Below, in pieces: positions 11,133 through 19,194 of a stretch of DNA of 64,000 bases (its first letter is position 1; the number at the start of each line of letters is the position of its first letter). Source of the DNA: Janthinobacterium aquaticum (GTDB lineage Bacteria; Pseudomonadota; Gammaproteobacteria; Burkholderiales; Burkholderiaceae_D); NCBI RefSeq assembly GCF_009208565.1, contig NZ_WFLK01000003.1, positions 62,001-126,000 of the forward strand, given 5' to 3'. Below the pieces are notes generated by a model. The model saw only the letters and a program-made list of their open reading frames with translations, did not search any database and was not told the DNA's origin. The position numbers were made by a program, and so were the translations under genes.

Positions 11133-12992
11133 ATGAGCGAGCGCGAACGCAGCCTGTGGGACATCCTCGGCACCGAGCCGACCGGCGACGAGCGCGCGCT
11201 CAAGCGCGCCTATGCAAAGCGCCTGAAAGTCACGCGCCCGGAAGACGATCCGGCCGCGTTCCAGGAGCTGCGCGACGCTTATGAGTATGCGCTGCGCAAC
11301 GCTGCGGCAATCGCTGAATATGTGCAGCAGCAGGCCGAAGTACAGGGACCAGACGCTGAAGTACTGGGGTCAGACCCGGCGGCTCTGGCCCCAGCCATCA
11401 CCAGCGTCCATGCCGACAGCGGCCCGGCAGAAGCCGTACCGCCAGAACCAGCAGAAGCCCCGTCAGCCGAACTATGGGGCGTGATCGCCCACGAAGAACT
11501 GCGCATGGTGCCGCCGCCTGCACGCGCGCCGGAGCTGTGGGGCGTGATCGATATCGATCCGGCTGAAGAAGCAGCAGACCTGTGGCAGGAGTGCCTGACA
11601 CGCGCCAGCCGCTGCGATCCTGCAAAGCTGCTGACCGAACTGCTGCAGCGCGACGCGCTGCTCAAGTTCGATGTGCGTGAAGAGTTCGAACTGTGTGCGC
11701 TGCGCTATTGCGCCCAGCCCGGCTACGCGCTGCCGCTGCGCCATGCGCTGTTTGTGGCGCTGGGCTGGGACCATGACTTTGCCTACCTCGCGCGCAGCCA
11801 TGGCGATCTGGTACGCGAGGCTGTACAGAGGCTGCGCGCCGACCGCTCGTTTGCGCATTTCAGCGAACAGCGCGACCAGTATCCGGGCCTCGATTGCATC
11901 ATGTCGCAGCAGGAGCCGTCGGCCTATGCGCGCCAGCTGTTCGACAGGAAATTCACGCTGCAACTGCGCGCGCTGCTGCAGACCATCCGCTGGCAGCATG
12001 GCGAAATGCTGGCCTACAAGCTTGACGTGGCCCTGTTCGAACGCTGGGAACACGCCGTGTTTTCCAAGCGCTATTTCTCGCAGACGGCGCTCGTTTCCGC
12101 CGGCCTCGGCTTCGTGCTGCACTTTATGCTTTCCGGCGTGCTCGATGTGGCAGGCTGGCGCCTGGACGATATCGGCAGCAGCGCCAGCCTGCTGGGTTTC
12201 CAGGCGCTCGCTTTCGTGCTGCTGGCGCTGAACGCGTTCCAGCGGCCGGCGCCGGTATTTGCATGGTTTGCCTCGATACAGGAACGCGTGCAGCAGCGCT
12301 GGTCCGACCGCCCTGCACTGCCGCAACTTGGCTGGCTGGCGGCGTTTCTGGTGCTGGCCCTGTTGCTGTTCCTGCCCGCCCAATCTGAGGCGCTGCGCAC
12401 GTCTCTTTCGGCAGGGCTGTGCATCACGGCCTTGATCGCAACTGCGGCCAACCATGCACTGCTGCGCGGCCGGCTGATCGGCTGCGTCATTACCGCCTTT
12501 GCCGTCACCATGCTGTTCGCGATCGACCAGCATGACAAGGGACTGGCGCTGATCGATGGCATGACGCTGGTGTACTGCGTGCAGGTGCTGGCGCTGCGCT
12601 CGATGGCCGGGATTTATGCCGATCTCGGTGGCAGCGAAACAGCCCTGCCGCGCTGGCGCGCCGGCTGGCTGATCGGCTGCCTCGCTGCGCTGCTGGCAGT
12701 GTATCTGCGTGCCGCGCCATTGCCGGTGCTCGGTGCCATCATGCTGCTACTGGCCGTCACCGGCATGCTGCTGTCGCCGTTCGAGCTGGCCTGGCGCGCT
12801 GCTTGGCCGCTGGTGGCCATGCCTGCGCTGTCCAGCGTTTTGCTGTCCAGCTGGCAAGGGGTGCCGACGGTGCCTGCGATGCTGCCACTGGTCAGGCTCG
12901 CTATCGTGCTGGCGCTGGCCGTGCTGTATTTCACCGTGCGTCATCTGTATCTGCTGCACCGCAGGTCTGCCAAACCCGATGGGCTGGCATAA
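11133..12992 (+). CDS. J-domain-like membrane protein, probable HscC partner
   Basis: 619 residues starting immediately after the hscC stop. The N-terminal ~55 residues (LWDILGTEPTGDERALKRAY, then FQELRDAYEYAL) have the helix pattern of a J domain of the DjlB/DjlC type. The region that should carry HPD reads TRPEDDP, so the canonical histidine is absent. A Pro/Ala-rich linker follows, with GVI repeats of the ELWGVI type. Then comes a helical soluble part, and about eight hydrophobic segments from residue ~310 to the end. E. coli HscC works with membrane J proteins DjlB/DjlC, so a regulatory membrane-tethered co-chaperone is the best guess. Confidence 0.75.
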   Translation: MSERERSLWDILGTEPTGDERALKRAYAKRLKVTRPEDDPAAFQELRDAYEYALRNAAAIAEYVQQQAEVQGPDAEVLGSDPAALAPAITSVHADSGPAEAVPPEPAEAPSAELWGVIAHEELRMVPPPARAPELWGVIDIDPAEEAADLWQECLTRASRCDPAKLLTELLQRDALLKFDVREEFELCALRYCAQPGYALPLRHALFVALGWDHDFAYLARSHGDLVREAVQRLRADRSFAHFSEQRDQYPGLDCIMSQQEPSAYARQLFDRKFTLQLRALLQTIRWQHGEMLAYKLDVALFERWEHAVFSKRYFSQTALVSAGLGFVLHFMLSGVLDVAGWRLDDIGSSASLLGFQALAFVLLALNAFQRPAPVFAWFASIQERVQQRWSDRPALPQLGWLAAFLVLALLLFLPAQSEALRTSLSAGLCITALIATAANHALLRGRLIGCVITAFAVTMLFAIDQHDKGLALIDGMTLVYCVQVLALRSMAGIYADLGGSETALPRWRAGWLIGCLAALLAVYLRAAPLPVLGAIMLLLAVTGMLLSPFELAWRAAWPLVAMPALSSVLLSSWQGVPTVPAMLPLVRLAIVLALAVLYFTVRHLYLLHRRSAKPDGLA

Positions 12993-13037
12993 TCGGCCCC
13001 AAGAATTCAACCGCTATCACTCATAAAAGTCCGTACC

Positions 13038-15401
13038 ATGTCCACACAATCGAATTTATTTGACGACGCCCAGCCCGAACCGATAACACCGGATCAACCG
13101 GACGAACCGGCATTTGACGGCGAAGCGCTGACTCTGTCCACCTTTGCCGAGCGCGCCTATCTCGATTACGCCATTTCGGTGGTCAAGGGCCGCGCCCTGC
13201 CCGATGTGTGCGACGGCCAAAAGCCGGTGCAGCGCCGCATCCTGTATGCGATGAATGAACTTGGCCTGAACGCCACGGCCAAGCCGCGCAAGTCGGCGGC
13301 GGTGGTCGGCGATGTGCTGGGCAAGCTGCACCCGCACGGCGATCAGTCGGTGTACGACGCGCTGGTGCGCATGGCGCAGGACTTTTCGCTGCGCTATCCG
13401 CTGATCGATGGCCAGGGCAACTTCGGCTCGCGCGACGGCGACGGCGCCGCCGCCATGCGTTACACCGAAGCGCGCCTGACGCCGATCGCCAAGCTGCTGA
13501 TGGATGAAATCGGCATGGGCACGGTCGACTTCCAGGCCAACTACGACGGTTCAACCGAAGAACCCAAGCTGCTGCCGGCGCGCCTGCCAATGGTGCTGCT
13601 CAATGGCGCATCCGGCATTGCGGTCGGCCTGGCCACGGAAATCCCGTCGCACAACCTGGGCGAAGTGGCCAGGGCGGCCGTGGCCATGATCCGCGATCCG
13701 AAAATCTCGCACGCCGAACTGATGGCCATCGTGCCCGGCCCGGACTTCCCCGGCGGCGGCCAGATCATTACGCCAGCGGCGCAGATCCAGGACATGTATG
13801 CGAGCGGACGCGGCAGCATGAAGGTGCGCGCGCGCTGGAAGATCGAAGAGCTGGCGCGCGGCCAGTGGCAGGCAGTGGTGACCGAACTGCCGCCAGGCAC
13901 CTCGTCGCAGAAGGTGCTCGAAGAGATCGAGGAACTGACCAATCCGAAAGTCAAGCTGGGCAAGAAAGCGCTGTCACCGGAACAGGTGGCTTTAAAAGCG
14001 CTGGTTCTCAATTCGCTCGACACCATCCGCGACGAATCGGGCCGCGCTGCACCGGTGCGCCTGGTGTTCGAGCCGAAATCGAAGAATCAGGATCAGACCG
14101 AATTCATGCTGATGCTGCTGGCCCATACGTCGCTCGAATCGTCGACTTCGATCAACCTGGTAATGATCGGCGGCGATGGCCGTCCGCGCCAGAAGGGCCT
14201 GAGCGATATCCTGAGCGAGTGGATCACTTTCCGCTTCGCTACCGTAACGCGCCGTACCGGCTACAAGCTGGGCAAGGTCAAGGACCGCATTCATATCCTG
14301 GAGGGCCGTGAAGCGATCCTGCTCAATATCGACAAGGTGATTCACATCATCCGCAACTCGGATGAACCGAAGGCGGCGCTGATCGAGGCCTTCAATCTGT
14401 CCGAACGCCAGGCCGACGATATCCTGGAAATCCGCCTGCGCCAGCTGGCGCGCCTGGAAACGATCAAGATCCAGCAGGAGTTGGCCGAGCTGCGCAAGGA
14501 GGAAAAGTCGTTGCAGGACCTGCTCGACAATCCCGGCTCGATGAAGCGCGCCATTATTCGTGAAATCGAAGCAGACGCCAAGCAGTTCGGCGACGCGCGC
14601 CGCACGCTGATCGAGGAAGCACAAAAAGCCGTGGCCGAGCAAAAAGTGGTCGATGAGCCGGTCACGGTCATCATCTCGGAAAAAGGCTGGGTGCGCGCGC
14701 GTACCGGCATCGGCCACGATGCCACGCAATTCACCTTCAAGGCCGGCGACAGCCTGCATGGCGCCTTTGAATGCCGCACGGTCGATACCTTGCTGGGCTT
14801 TGGCAACAATGGCCGTATTTACTCGGTGCCGGTGTCGGCGCTGCCTAACGCACGTGGCGACGGCGTGCCGATTACCACGCTGTGCGACCTCAGTGGCGGC
14901 ACGCCCGGCAATGCCGTGCGCATCCTGCATTACTTTGCCGGCAATGGCGCCACCAATCTGCTGCTGGCCACCAGCGCCGGCTATGGCTTTATCGCCAATG
15001 CCGCCGACATGGTCAGCCGCTTGAAAGGCGGCAAGTCGTTTATCACGCTCGAAGCCGGCGACACGCCGCTCGAACCGAAAGTGATCCCGGCGCCCGCCAG
15101 CGCACTGGCCTGCCTGACCGACAGCGCACGCCTGCTGGTGTTCGGCCTCGATGAAATGAAGACCCTGACCAAGGGCGGCACCGGCGTCAAGCTGATTGAG
15201 CTTGAAGGCAAGGACAAGCTGCTGGCCGTGCAGCCGATTACCCAGCGCGGCGTGGTGGTGTCGGGCATCGGCCGCGCATCGAAGCCGCAGGAAGTGTCGC
15301 TGGGTGCTACTGCGCTGACCGAGCATTTCGGCAAGCGCGGTAGAAAAGGCAAGGCGCTGGCGTCAAAGGTCAAGCCGGTGTCGATGGCGGCGATAGCCTG
15401 A
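13038..15401 (+). CDS. parC: DNA topoisomerase IV subunit A
   Basis: DNA-cleaving subunit of topoisomerase IV, 787 residues. The breakage-reunion domain is clear: [32 protein letters not shown], and the catalytic tyrosine in the [13 protein letters not shown] region (AMRYTE). The QRDR-equivalent segment reads [20 protein letters not shown] with no obvious resistance change (a serine or threonine is not at the usual place after HPHGD, where Q-S is seen). The C-terminal beta-propeller is shorter than in GyrA, which supports ParC. It sits 45 bases after the J-like gene and is probably in the same operon as parE. Confidence 0.95.
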   Translation: MSTQSNLFDDAQPEPITPDQPDEPAFDGEALTLSTFAERAYLDYAISVVKGRALPDVCDGQKPVQRRILYAMNELGLNATAKPRKSAAVVGDVLGKLHPHGDQSVYDALVRMAQDFSLRYPLIDGQGNFGSRDGDGAAAMRYTEARLTPIAKLLMDEIGMGTVDFQANYDGSTEEPKLLPARLPMVLLNGASGIAVGLATEIPSHNLGEVARAAVAMIRDPKISHAELMAIVPGPDFPGGGQIITPAAQIQDMYASGRGSMKVRARWKIEELARGQWQAVVTELPPGTSSQKVLEEIEELTNPKVKLGKKALSPEQVALKALVLNSLDTIRDESGRAAPVRLVFEPKSKNQDQTEFMLMLLAHTSLESSTSINLVMIGGDGRPRQKGLSDILSEWITFRFATVTRRTGYKLGKVKDRIHILEGREAILLNIDKVIHIIRNSDEPKAALIEAFNLSERQADDILEIRLRQLARLETIKIQQELAELRKEEKSLQDLLDNPGSMKRAIIREIEADAKQFGDARRTLIEEAQKAVAEQKVVDEPVTVIISEKGWVRARTGIGHDATQFTFKAGDSLHGAFECRTVDTLLGFGNNGRIYSVPVSALPNARGDGVPITTLCDLSGGTPGNAVRILHYFAGNGATNLLLATSAGYGFIANAADMVSRLKGGKSFITLEAGDTPLEPKVIPAPASALACLTDSARLLVFGLDEMKTLTKGGTGVKLIELEGKDKLLAVQPITQRGVVVSGIGRASKPQEVSLGATALTEHFGKRGRKGKALASKVKPVSMAAIA

Positions 15402-15466
15402 GGCTGAGGCATTGAGGCAGCGCAGGCCGGACGTAATCGGATAATGCTTTCATGCGCTAACCATGG

Positions 15467-15517
15467 TGTCGGATTACGCCGCTGCGCGGCCTGCGCGGCC
15501 CGGCTAATCCGACCTAC
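15467..15517. repeat. GTAGGTCGGATTAG palindromic repeat, copy 2 (single good unit)
   Basis: The unit TGTCGGATTACG ... CTAATCCGACCTAC is intact, with a long GC-rich stem-loop between its ends. The left partner unit is only a decayed remnant (GGACGTAATCGG near 15429). It lies in the 186-bp gap after parC and may act as a transcription-attenuating hairpin there. Confidence 0.75.
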
Positions 15518-15587
15518 GGAATAATTTTATTAATTCCCCGGCCTTCCACGTTATCCCTGCATATCATGCAAATAACCGGGAAGCGCC

Positions 15588-15839
15588 ATGTCCAGTTTTA
15601 CCGAAAATAATCCATCCTGCCAACGCCTGACGCCAGCCGAACGACAGGTCGCCTTGCTGGCGGCCGATGGCCTGCCCTACAAGATTATCGCCAGGCGGCT
15701 CGACAAGTCGCCCGCTACCGTGCGCAACCAACTCCATGCGGTGTACCAGAAGCTGGCCGTGGCCAACCGCGCGGCACTGGCGGGGTGCCTGCACCAATGC
15801 TGCTCAGCCAGTGACATCGTTAGCGGCGCACCAGTCTGA
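15588..15839 (+). CDS. stand-alone LuxR/GerE-type HTH protein
   Basis: 83 residues made up almost entirely of one LuxR-family helix-turn-helix: LTPAERQVALLAADGLPYKI, then IARRLDKSPATVRNQLHAVY and QKLAVANRAALAG. There is no receiver or autoinducer domain. A GGGAAG lies four to five bases before the ATG. Small solo LuxR HTH proteins are known (for example GerE), but the target here is unknown. The last 20 bases overlap the 3' end of the convergent gene at 15820-16098, so expression could interfere. The gene is preceded by the repeat at 15467 and no promoter stands out. Confidence 0.7.
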   Translation: MSSFTENNPSCQRLTPAERQVALLAADGLPYKIIARRLDKSPATVRNQLHAVYQKLAVANRAALAGCLHQCCSASDIVSGAPV

Positions 15840-16098
15840 GAATGGCAGGAGTTGCTTCGATAATGTTGAAAGCCGGCGGCGCCACGGCGCGCGGGCGGTC
15901 GTCCGGGCCGCTTTGCAACGCAGTCACGGAAGCAATCTGGTCGTCGCCAACCGAAAACTGCAGTACGGTACGCCCCCTGCGGCTGGGCGGAAAGGCAAAC
16001 GTGGCCGTCGGGCGGTAGACTTCGACGCCATCGATATCCTCTTCAAAAGAATGCGTCCAGCTGCCTTCGAGGCCGCCAGCGGCTTCAATCACGCTCAT
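15820..16098 (-). CDS. small protein translationally coupled to M43 protease
   Basis: 92 codons from the ATG at 16098, which overlaps the protease stop as ATGA, so it is expected to be co-translated. It begins MSVIEAAGGLEGSWTHSFEE and continues with VEVYRP, FAFPPSRRGR and a VLQFSV segment. The alternating hydrophobic pattern suggests a small beta-sheet or barrel protein. No signal peptide, transmembrane helix or cysteine pattern is seen, and I do not recognise the family. Given the coupling, an inhibitor or chaperone of the protease is a reasonable but untested idea. Confidence 0.6.
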   Translation of the reverse strand: MSVIEAAGGLEGSWTHSFEEDIDGVEVYRPTATFAFPPSRRGRTVLQFSVGDDQIASVTALQSGPDDRPRAVAPPAFNIIEATPAILRLVRR

Positions 16099-17060
16099 GC
16101 CGGTATCCCGTTCAAGGACACGCTGCTCCACCGGCCCATGCTGTCACGCGGGCCGTCGAGGCAGGCCTGCATGCGCGCCACCTGGCCGGTGCTGAACATG
16201 AACATGGCGGTGTCATCGACATAATCCATATAGTTCATGAACATGTCGCCATGCGGGCCGTTGTTGCACGACACCTGCGGAAATACCGGCTGGCCGGCAT
16301 TCGGTCCACCCTGGTTGGGCGTATCGGCCACGTTGTCGGTGCCGCTGCAGCCGGTGCCGTCGTCGCCCCAGATATGATTGAGATTGAGCCAGTGCCCCAC
16401 TTCATGGGTGGTGGTGCGGCCAAGGTGAAATGGCGGTGCGGCCGTGCCGACCGTGCCGAACGCCGACTGCAGTATCACTACGCCATCGGTCTCGGGCGGA
16501 CCGCCGGGAAACTGCGCATAGCCGAGCAGTCCGTCGCCAAGCGGGCAGACCCAGATATTGAGATAGTCGTTCGCGGGCCAGGCGTCAAGGCCGCCGCTGG
16601 CGCGTGACTTGACGCCGTCATCGGAGCCAAACGATGACACCTCACTCTGGCGCCGCTCGATACCGCTGGTGGGTCGGCCTTGCGGATCGACGCTGGCCAA
16701 GACGAATTCAATATGCGCGTCGGCTGCCAGTGGGCGGAACGGCGCCGGTATCTGTTCGGCATCGGGATTGCTGCGCCGGAAATCCTGGTTGAGGACGGTA
16801 ATCTGGCTGGCAATTTGCTCGTCCGCGATATTCTCGTGCGGCTCGTGCCAGAGCACATGCACCACCACCGCAATTTGCGTCACACCCGTCAAACCGGCCA
16901 GACCATGGTTGGCCTCGTACAGCATGGCCTGGTTTTCAATATCGTCGCGCAGGCGCGCATACGCCGGGTCGGTATTGAGCAGATGGCGATGTATCTGCAT
17001 GGTGGCACAGGTGCGCGTTTGAGGGGTGCCCGCCTGCTGGCCCGTGGTGTCGATGCCCAT
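16095..17060 (-). CDS. M43-family zinc metalloprotease (ulilysin/mirolysin-like)
   Basis: About 321 residues. The extended zinc motif HEVGHWLNLNH is at residues ~219-229, and the Met-turn region is MFMNYMDY (~274-281). This combination is typical of M43 pappalysin-type metzincins. A short N-terminal prosegment contains RTC near residue 19, at the position of the cysteine-switch residue of ulilysin-like enzymes, followed by HRHLLNTDPAYARLR. No Sec signal peptide is visible, which is unusual for a protease of this group. I prefer the second of two adjacent ATGs (17060) because AGGAGG is only one base from the first and four from the second. The downstream small ORF is coupled by ATGA. Confidence 0.88.
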   Translation of the reverse strand: MGIDTTGQQAGTPQTRTCATMQIHRHLLNTDPAYARLRDDIENQAMLYEANHGLAGLTGVTQIAVVVHVLWHEPHENIADEQIASQITVLNQDFRRSNPDAEQIPAPFRPLAADAHIEFVLASVDPQGRPTSGIERRQSEVSSFGSDDGVKSRASGGLDAWPANDYLNIWVCPLGDGLLGYAQFPGGPPETDGVVILQSAFGTVGTAAPPFHLGRTTTHEVGHWLNLNHIWGDDGTGCSGTDNVADTPNQGGPNAGQPVFPQVSCNNGPHGDMFMNYMDYVDDTAMFMFSTGQVARMQACLDGPRDSMGRWSSVSLNGIPA

Positions 17061-17164
17061 CATGCCTCCTCGTCGTCTGCCAGAAAAGCACTATGGCACG
17101 GCAGGAAGGCGCGTATTTGAGGCACATCAAAGGTGCGGAAGGAATGGGGAAATACGGAAAAGGC

Positions 17165-17259
17165 GTAGGTCGGATTAGGCCGAAGGCCGTAATCCGACAA
17201 ACACCTGCAGCGCCAACAATGTCGTCGGATTACGGCCTTCGGGGCCTAATCCGACCTAC
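17165..17259. repeat. GTAGGTCGGATTAG palindromic repeat, inverted pair, copy 3
   Basis: Full-length unit: GTAGGTCGGATTAGGCCGAA ending in GTAATCCGAC, a linker containing CAGCGCCAACAATG, and the inverted partner ending CTAATCCGACCTAC. It is nearly identical in layout and linker to the copy at 47982-48074, 31 kb away. It lies between the protease and the Ala/Lys-rich gene, 22 bases beyond the stop of the latter. Confidence 0.85.
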
Positions 17260-17280
17260 GCGACGCCAAAACAGCGGGAA

Positions 17281-17754
17281 TTACTTGGCTGCAGCAGCTT
17301 TCACTTCAGCGTCAGCCTTGGCCTTGGCTTCTGCAGTTTTGGTTGCAGCCTGTGCCATGTCGGCGTTGGCTTCCACTTTTTCCTTGGCGACTTTCTCGTC
17401 GGCTTTTACAGCAGCTTTGTGGGCTTTGGCGTCAGCTTTGGCCGCTTTTTTGTCAGCCTTGGCTTGTTCCTTCATTTTGTCTTCTGGATCAGCCTTGACG
17501 ACATCTTCATGTGCCTTGGCTTTGGTTTTGGCAGCTTTGTGCTGAGCGTCAGCTTTCTTTTCAGCAGCTTTGGCTTCGGCCTTGGCGACGTCTTCGTTGG
17601 CGTTGGCATCAACTTTGGCTTCCTTGTTGGCAGCCTTGTTCACATCTTTTTGTGCGGAAGCCTGGGCTTTCGCGACGTCGTTGGTGGTAGCGGTTTGTGC
17701 CATGGCGGCGGTAGCAAACACGGTAGCGATCAGAGCGGCGAGCAATTTGTTCAT
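17281..17754 (-). CDS. Ala/Lys-rich secreted low-complexity protein
   Basis: 157 residues with a classic Sec signal peptide (MNKLLAALIATVFATAAMAQ, cleavage predicted after AMA). The mature part is almost only A, K, D, E, with heptad-like runs such as KADKKAAKADAKAHKAAVKA, so it is probably a long helix or an intrinsically disordered, histone H1-like chain. It should go to the periplasm or be exported. There are no cysteines and no aromatic residues. Oxalobacteraceae carry similar unnamed proteins; the role is unknown (periplasmic stress protein or polyanion binding are guesses). Translation of the repeat-rich DNA in other frames is not credible. Confidence 0.75.
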   Translation of the reverse strand: MNKLLAALIATVFATAAMAQTATTNDVAKAQASAQKDVNKAANKEAKVDANANEDVAKAEAKAAEKKADAQHKAAKTKAKAHEDVVKADPEDKMKEQAKADKKAAKADAKAHKAAVKADEKVAKEKVEANADMAQAATKTAEAKAKADAEVKAAAAK

Positions 17755-17906
17755 GATGTGGACCTTTCAATATGGTTTAGATTTATTGTTACTAAAGGCG
17801 GGCAAAATGTTCAAAATTTGCCAGGCATCGGGTTGTCTGTGTCAGCAACGCGATGGCATGACTTCATAGTAGCGATAAAGCCAAAACCACACTGTGCGGT
17901 ATCGCA

Positions 17907-17951
17907 CCCATGGAGAAAAAGCACTGCAAAAAGGAAATTGTTCTCCATGGG
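17907..17951. terminator. 11-bp inverted repeat downstream of ackA
   Basis: CCCATGGAGAA (17907-17917) pairs perfectly with TTCTCCATGGG (17941-17951) across a 23-base loop. It lies 20-64 bases beyond the ackA stop. On the ackA strand it is not followed by a clear U-run, although the loop itself contains TTTTT-rich stretches. A transcript-end hairpin for the fabI-ackA operon is the simplest reading. Confidence 0.4.
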
Positions 17952-17970
17952 CGCGTATGTCGTCAGTGCA

Positions 17971-19194
17971 TTACTCGGACACCGCCAGCGCCGCATGCCG
18001 GGCCGCTACCCATTCCTCATTGGCCGGCTCCACGCCTACCACGATGCGGCTGTCATGGCTGGAAATCACGCTGGCGTTGCGTGCATTGGCGTCGGCGTCG
18101 AGCTGCGGGCCGATAAAGCCCAGTTGCGCACAGATGCGCTGGCGCAGTTCGGCACTGTGCTCGCCGATACCGGCAGTAAACACCAGCAGATCGAGGCCGC
18201 CCAGCACCGCCGTCAGCGCGCCGATTTCGCGCACGATGCGCCGCACGTACAGCGCCAGCGCGGCGCGGATGCGCTCGCCGGTAGCGTCATCGCGCTCTTC
18301 CTGCGCCAGCAGCACCGGCGGGTCGGCCGAGACGCCCGACACGCCCAGCAGCCCCGATTCGTGATACAGCACATGCGCGACTTTTTCCAGCGACAGCTTT
18401 TCGATCTCCATCAGATAGATCACGGCCCCCGGATCGAGCGCGCCGCAGCGCGTACCCATCATCAGGCCATCGAGCGCGGAAAAACCCATGGTGGTGGCCA
18501 CGCTGGCCAGGCCGTCCATCGCGCACAGGCTGGCGCCGCTGCCCAGATGCGCGACAATGACCTTGCCGCGCGCGACCGGGCCAAAGCGCTGCTCAAGCAC
18601 CAGCGACTGGTATTCATACGACAGCCCATGAAAGCCATAGCGGCGCAAGCCGCGCTCCCAGGCGTCGTAGGGCAGCGCCAGCATCTGTTCGACCTGCGGC
18701 ACGGTATGGTGAAAGGCCGTATCGAAACACGCCACCTGCGCAATATCGGGCCGCTCCTGCAGCAGCACCTCGATCGCTTCGAGTGCAAACGGCTGGTGCA
18801 AGGGCGCCAGCGGCACATAGGACTTGAGGTCGGCCAGCACATCGAAGTCGATGCGCACCGGCGCAAAATACTTGCTGCCGCCATGCACCACGCGGTGCGC
18901 CACGGCGAGAAGGTGGCGACCGGCCAGGTGTTCGACCACTTTTTCGCGAATATGCGCCAGCGCTGCATGATGCGCTTCCGCTGGGTCCAGCTGCAGCGTC
19001 TCGGCCGGCAGGCCGCCGGCGCGGTAAATGGTGCGCTCGCGACCGATGCCCTCGATCTTGCCGCTCCATTCGGCCTGCTGCGCCATACCATCGGGGCCGC
19101 CCTCAGCGTTTGCTTCAAACAGGGCGAACTTGATGCTCGACGAGCCGCAGTTAAGCACCAGAATCAGATTGCTGTCGTGATGGCTGGCGTTCAT
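17971..19194 (-). CDS. ackA: acetate (or propionate) kinase
   Basis: 407 residues from the ATG at 19194, which overlaps the upstream stop as ATGA; a longer frame upstream is out-of-register read-through. Signatures are LVLNCGSSSIKFALFE near the start, VAHRVVHGG, FDTAFHHTVP, YGFHGLSYEY and VFTAGIGEHS. The enzyme makes ATP from acetyl-phosphate. It is the last gene of the fabI-DUF3141-MaoC/PTA-ackA operon. With the upstream phosphotransacetylase it would form an acetyl-CoA (or acyl-CoA) to acetate route yielding ATP, in line with the FNR-type promoter. Substrate preference cannot be read from sequence. Confidence 0.93.
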   Translation of the reverse strand: MNASHHDSNLILVLNCGSSSIKFALFEANAEGGPDGMAQQAEWSGKIEGIGRERTIYRAGGLPAETLQLDPAEAHHAALAHIREKVVEHLAGRHLLAVAHRVVHGGSKYFAPVRIDFDVLADLKSYVPLAPLHQPFALEAIEVLLQERPDIAQVACFDTAFHHTVPQVEQMLALPYDAWERGLRRYGFHGLSYEYQSLVLEQRFGPVARGKVIVAHLGSGASLCAMDGLASVATTMGFSALDGLMMGTRCGALDPGAVIYLMEIEKLSLEKVAHVLYHESGLLGVSGVSADPPVLLAQEERDDATGERIRAALALYVRRIVREIGALTAVLGGLDLLVFTAGIGEHSAELRQRICAQLGFIGPQLDADANARNASVISSHDSRIVVGVEPANEEWVAARHAALAVSE

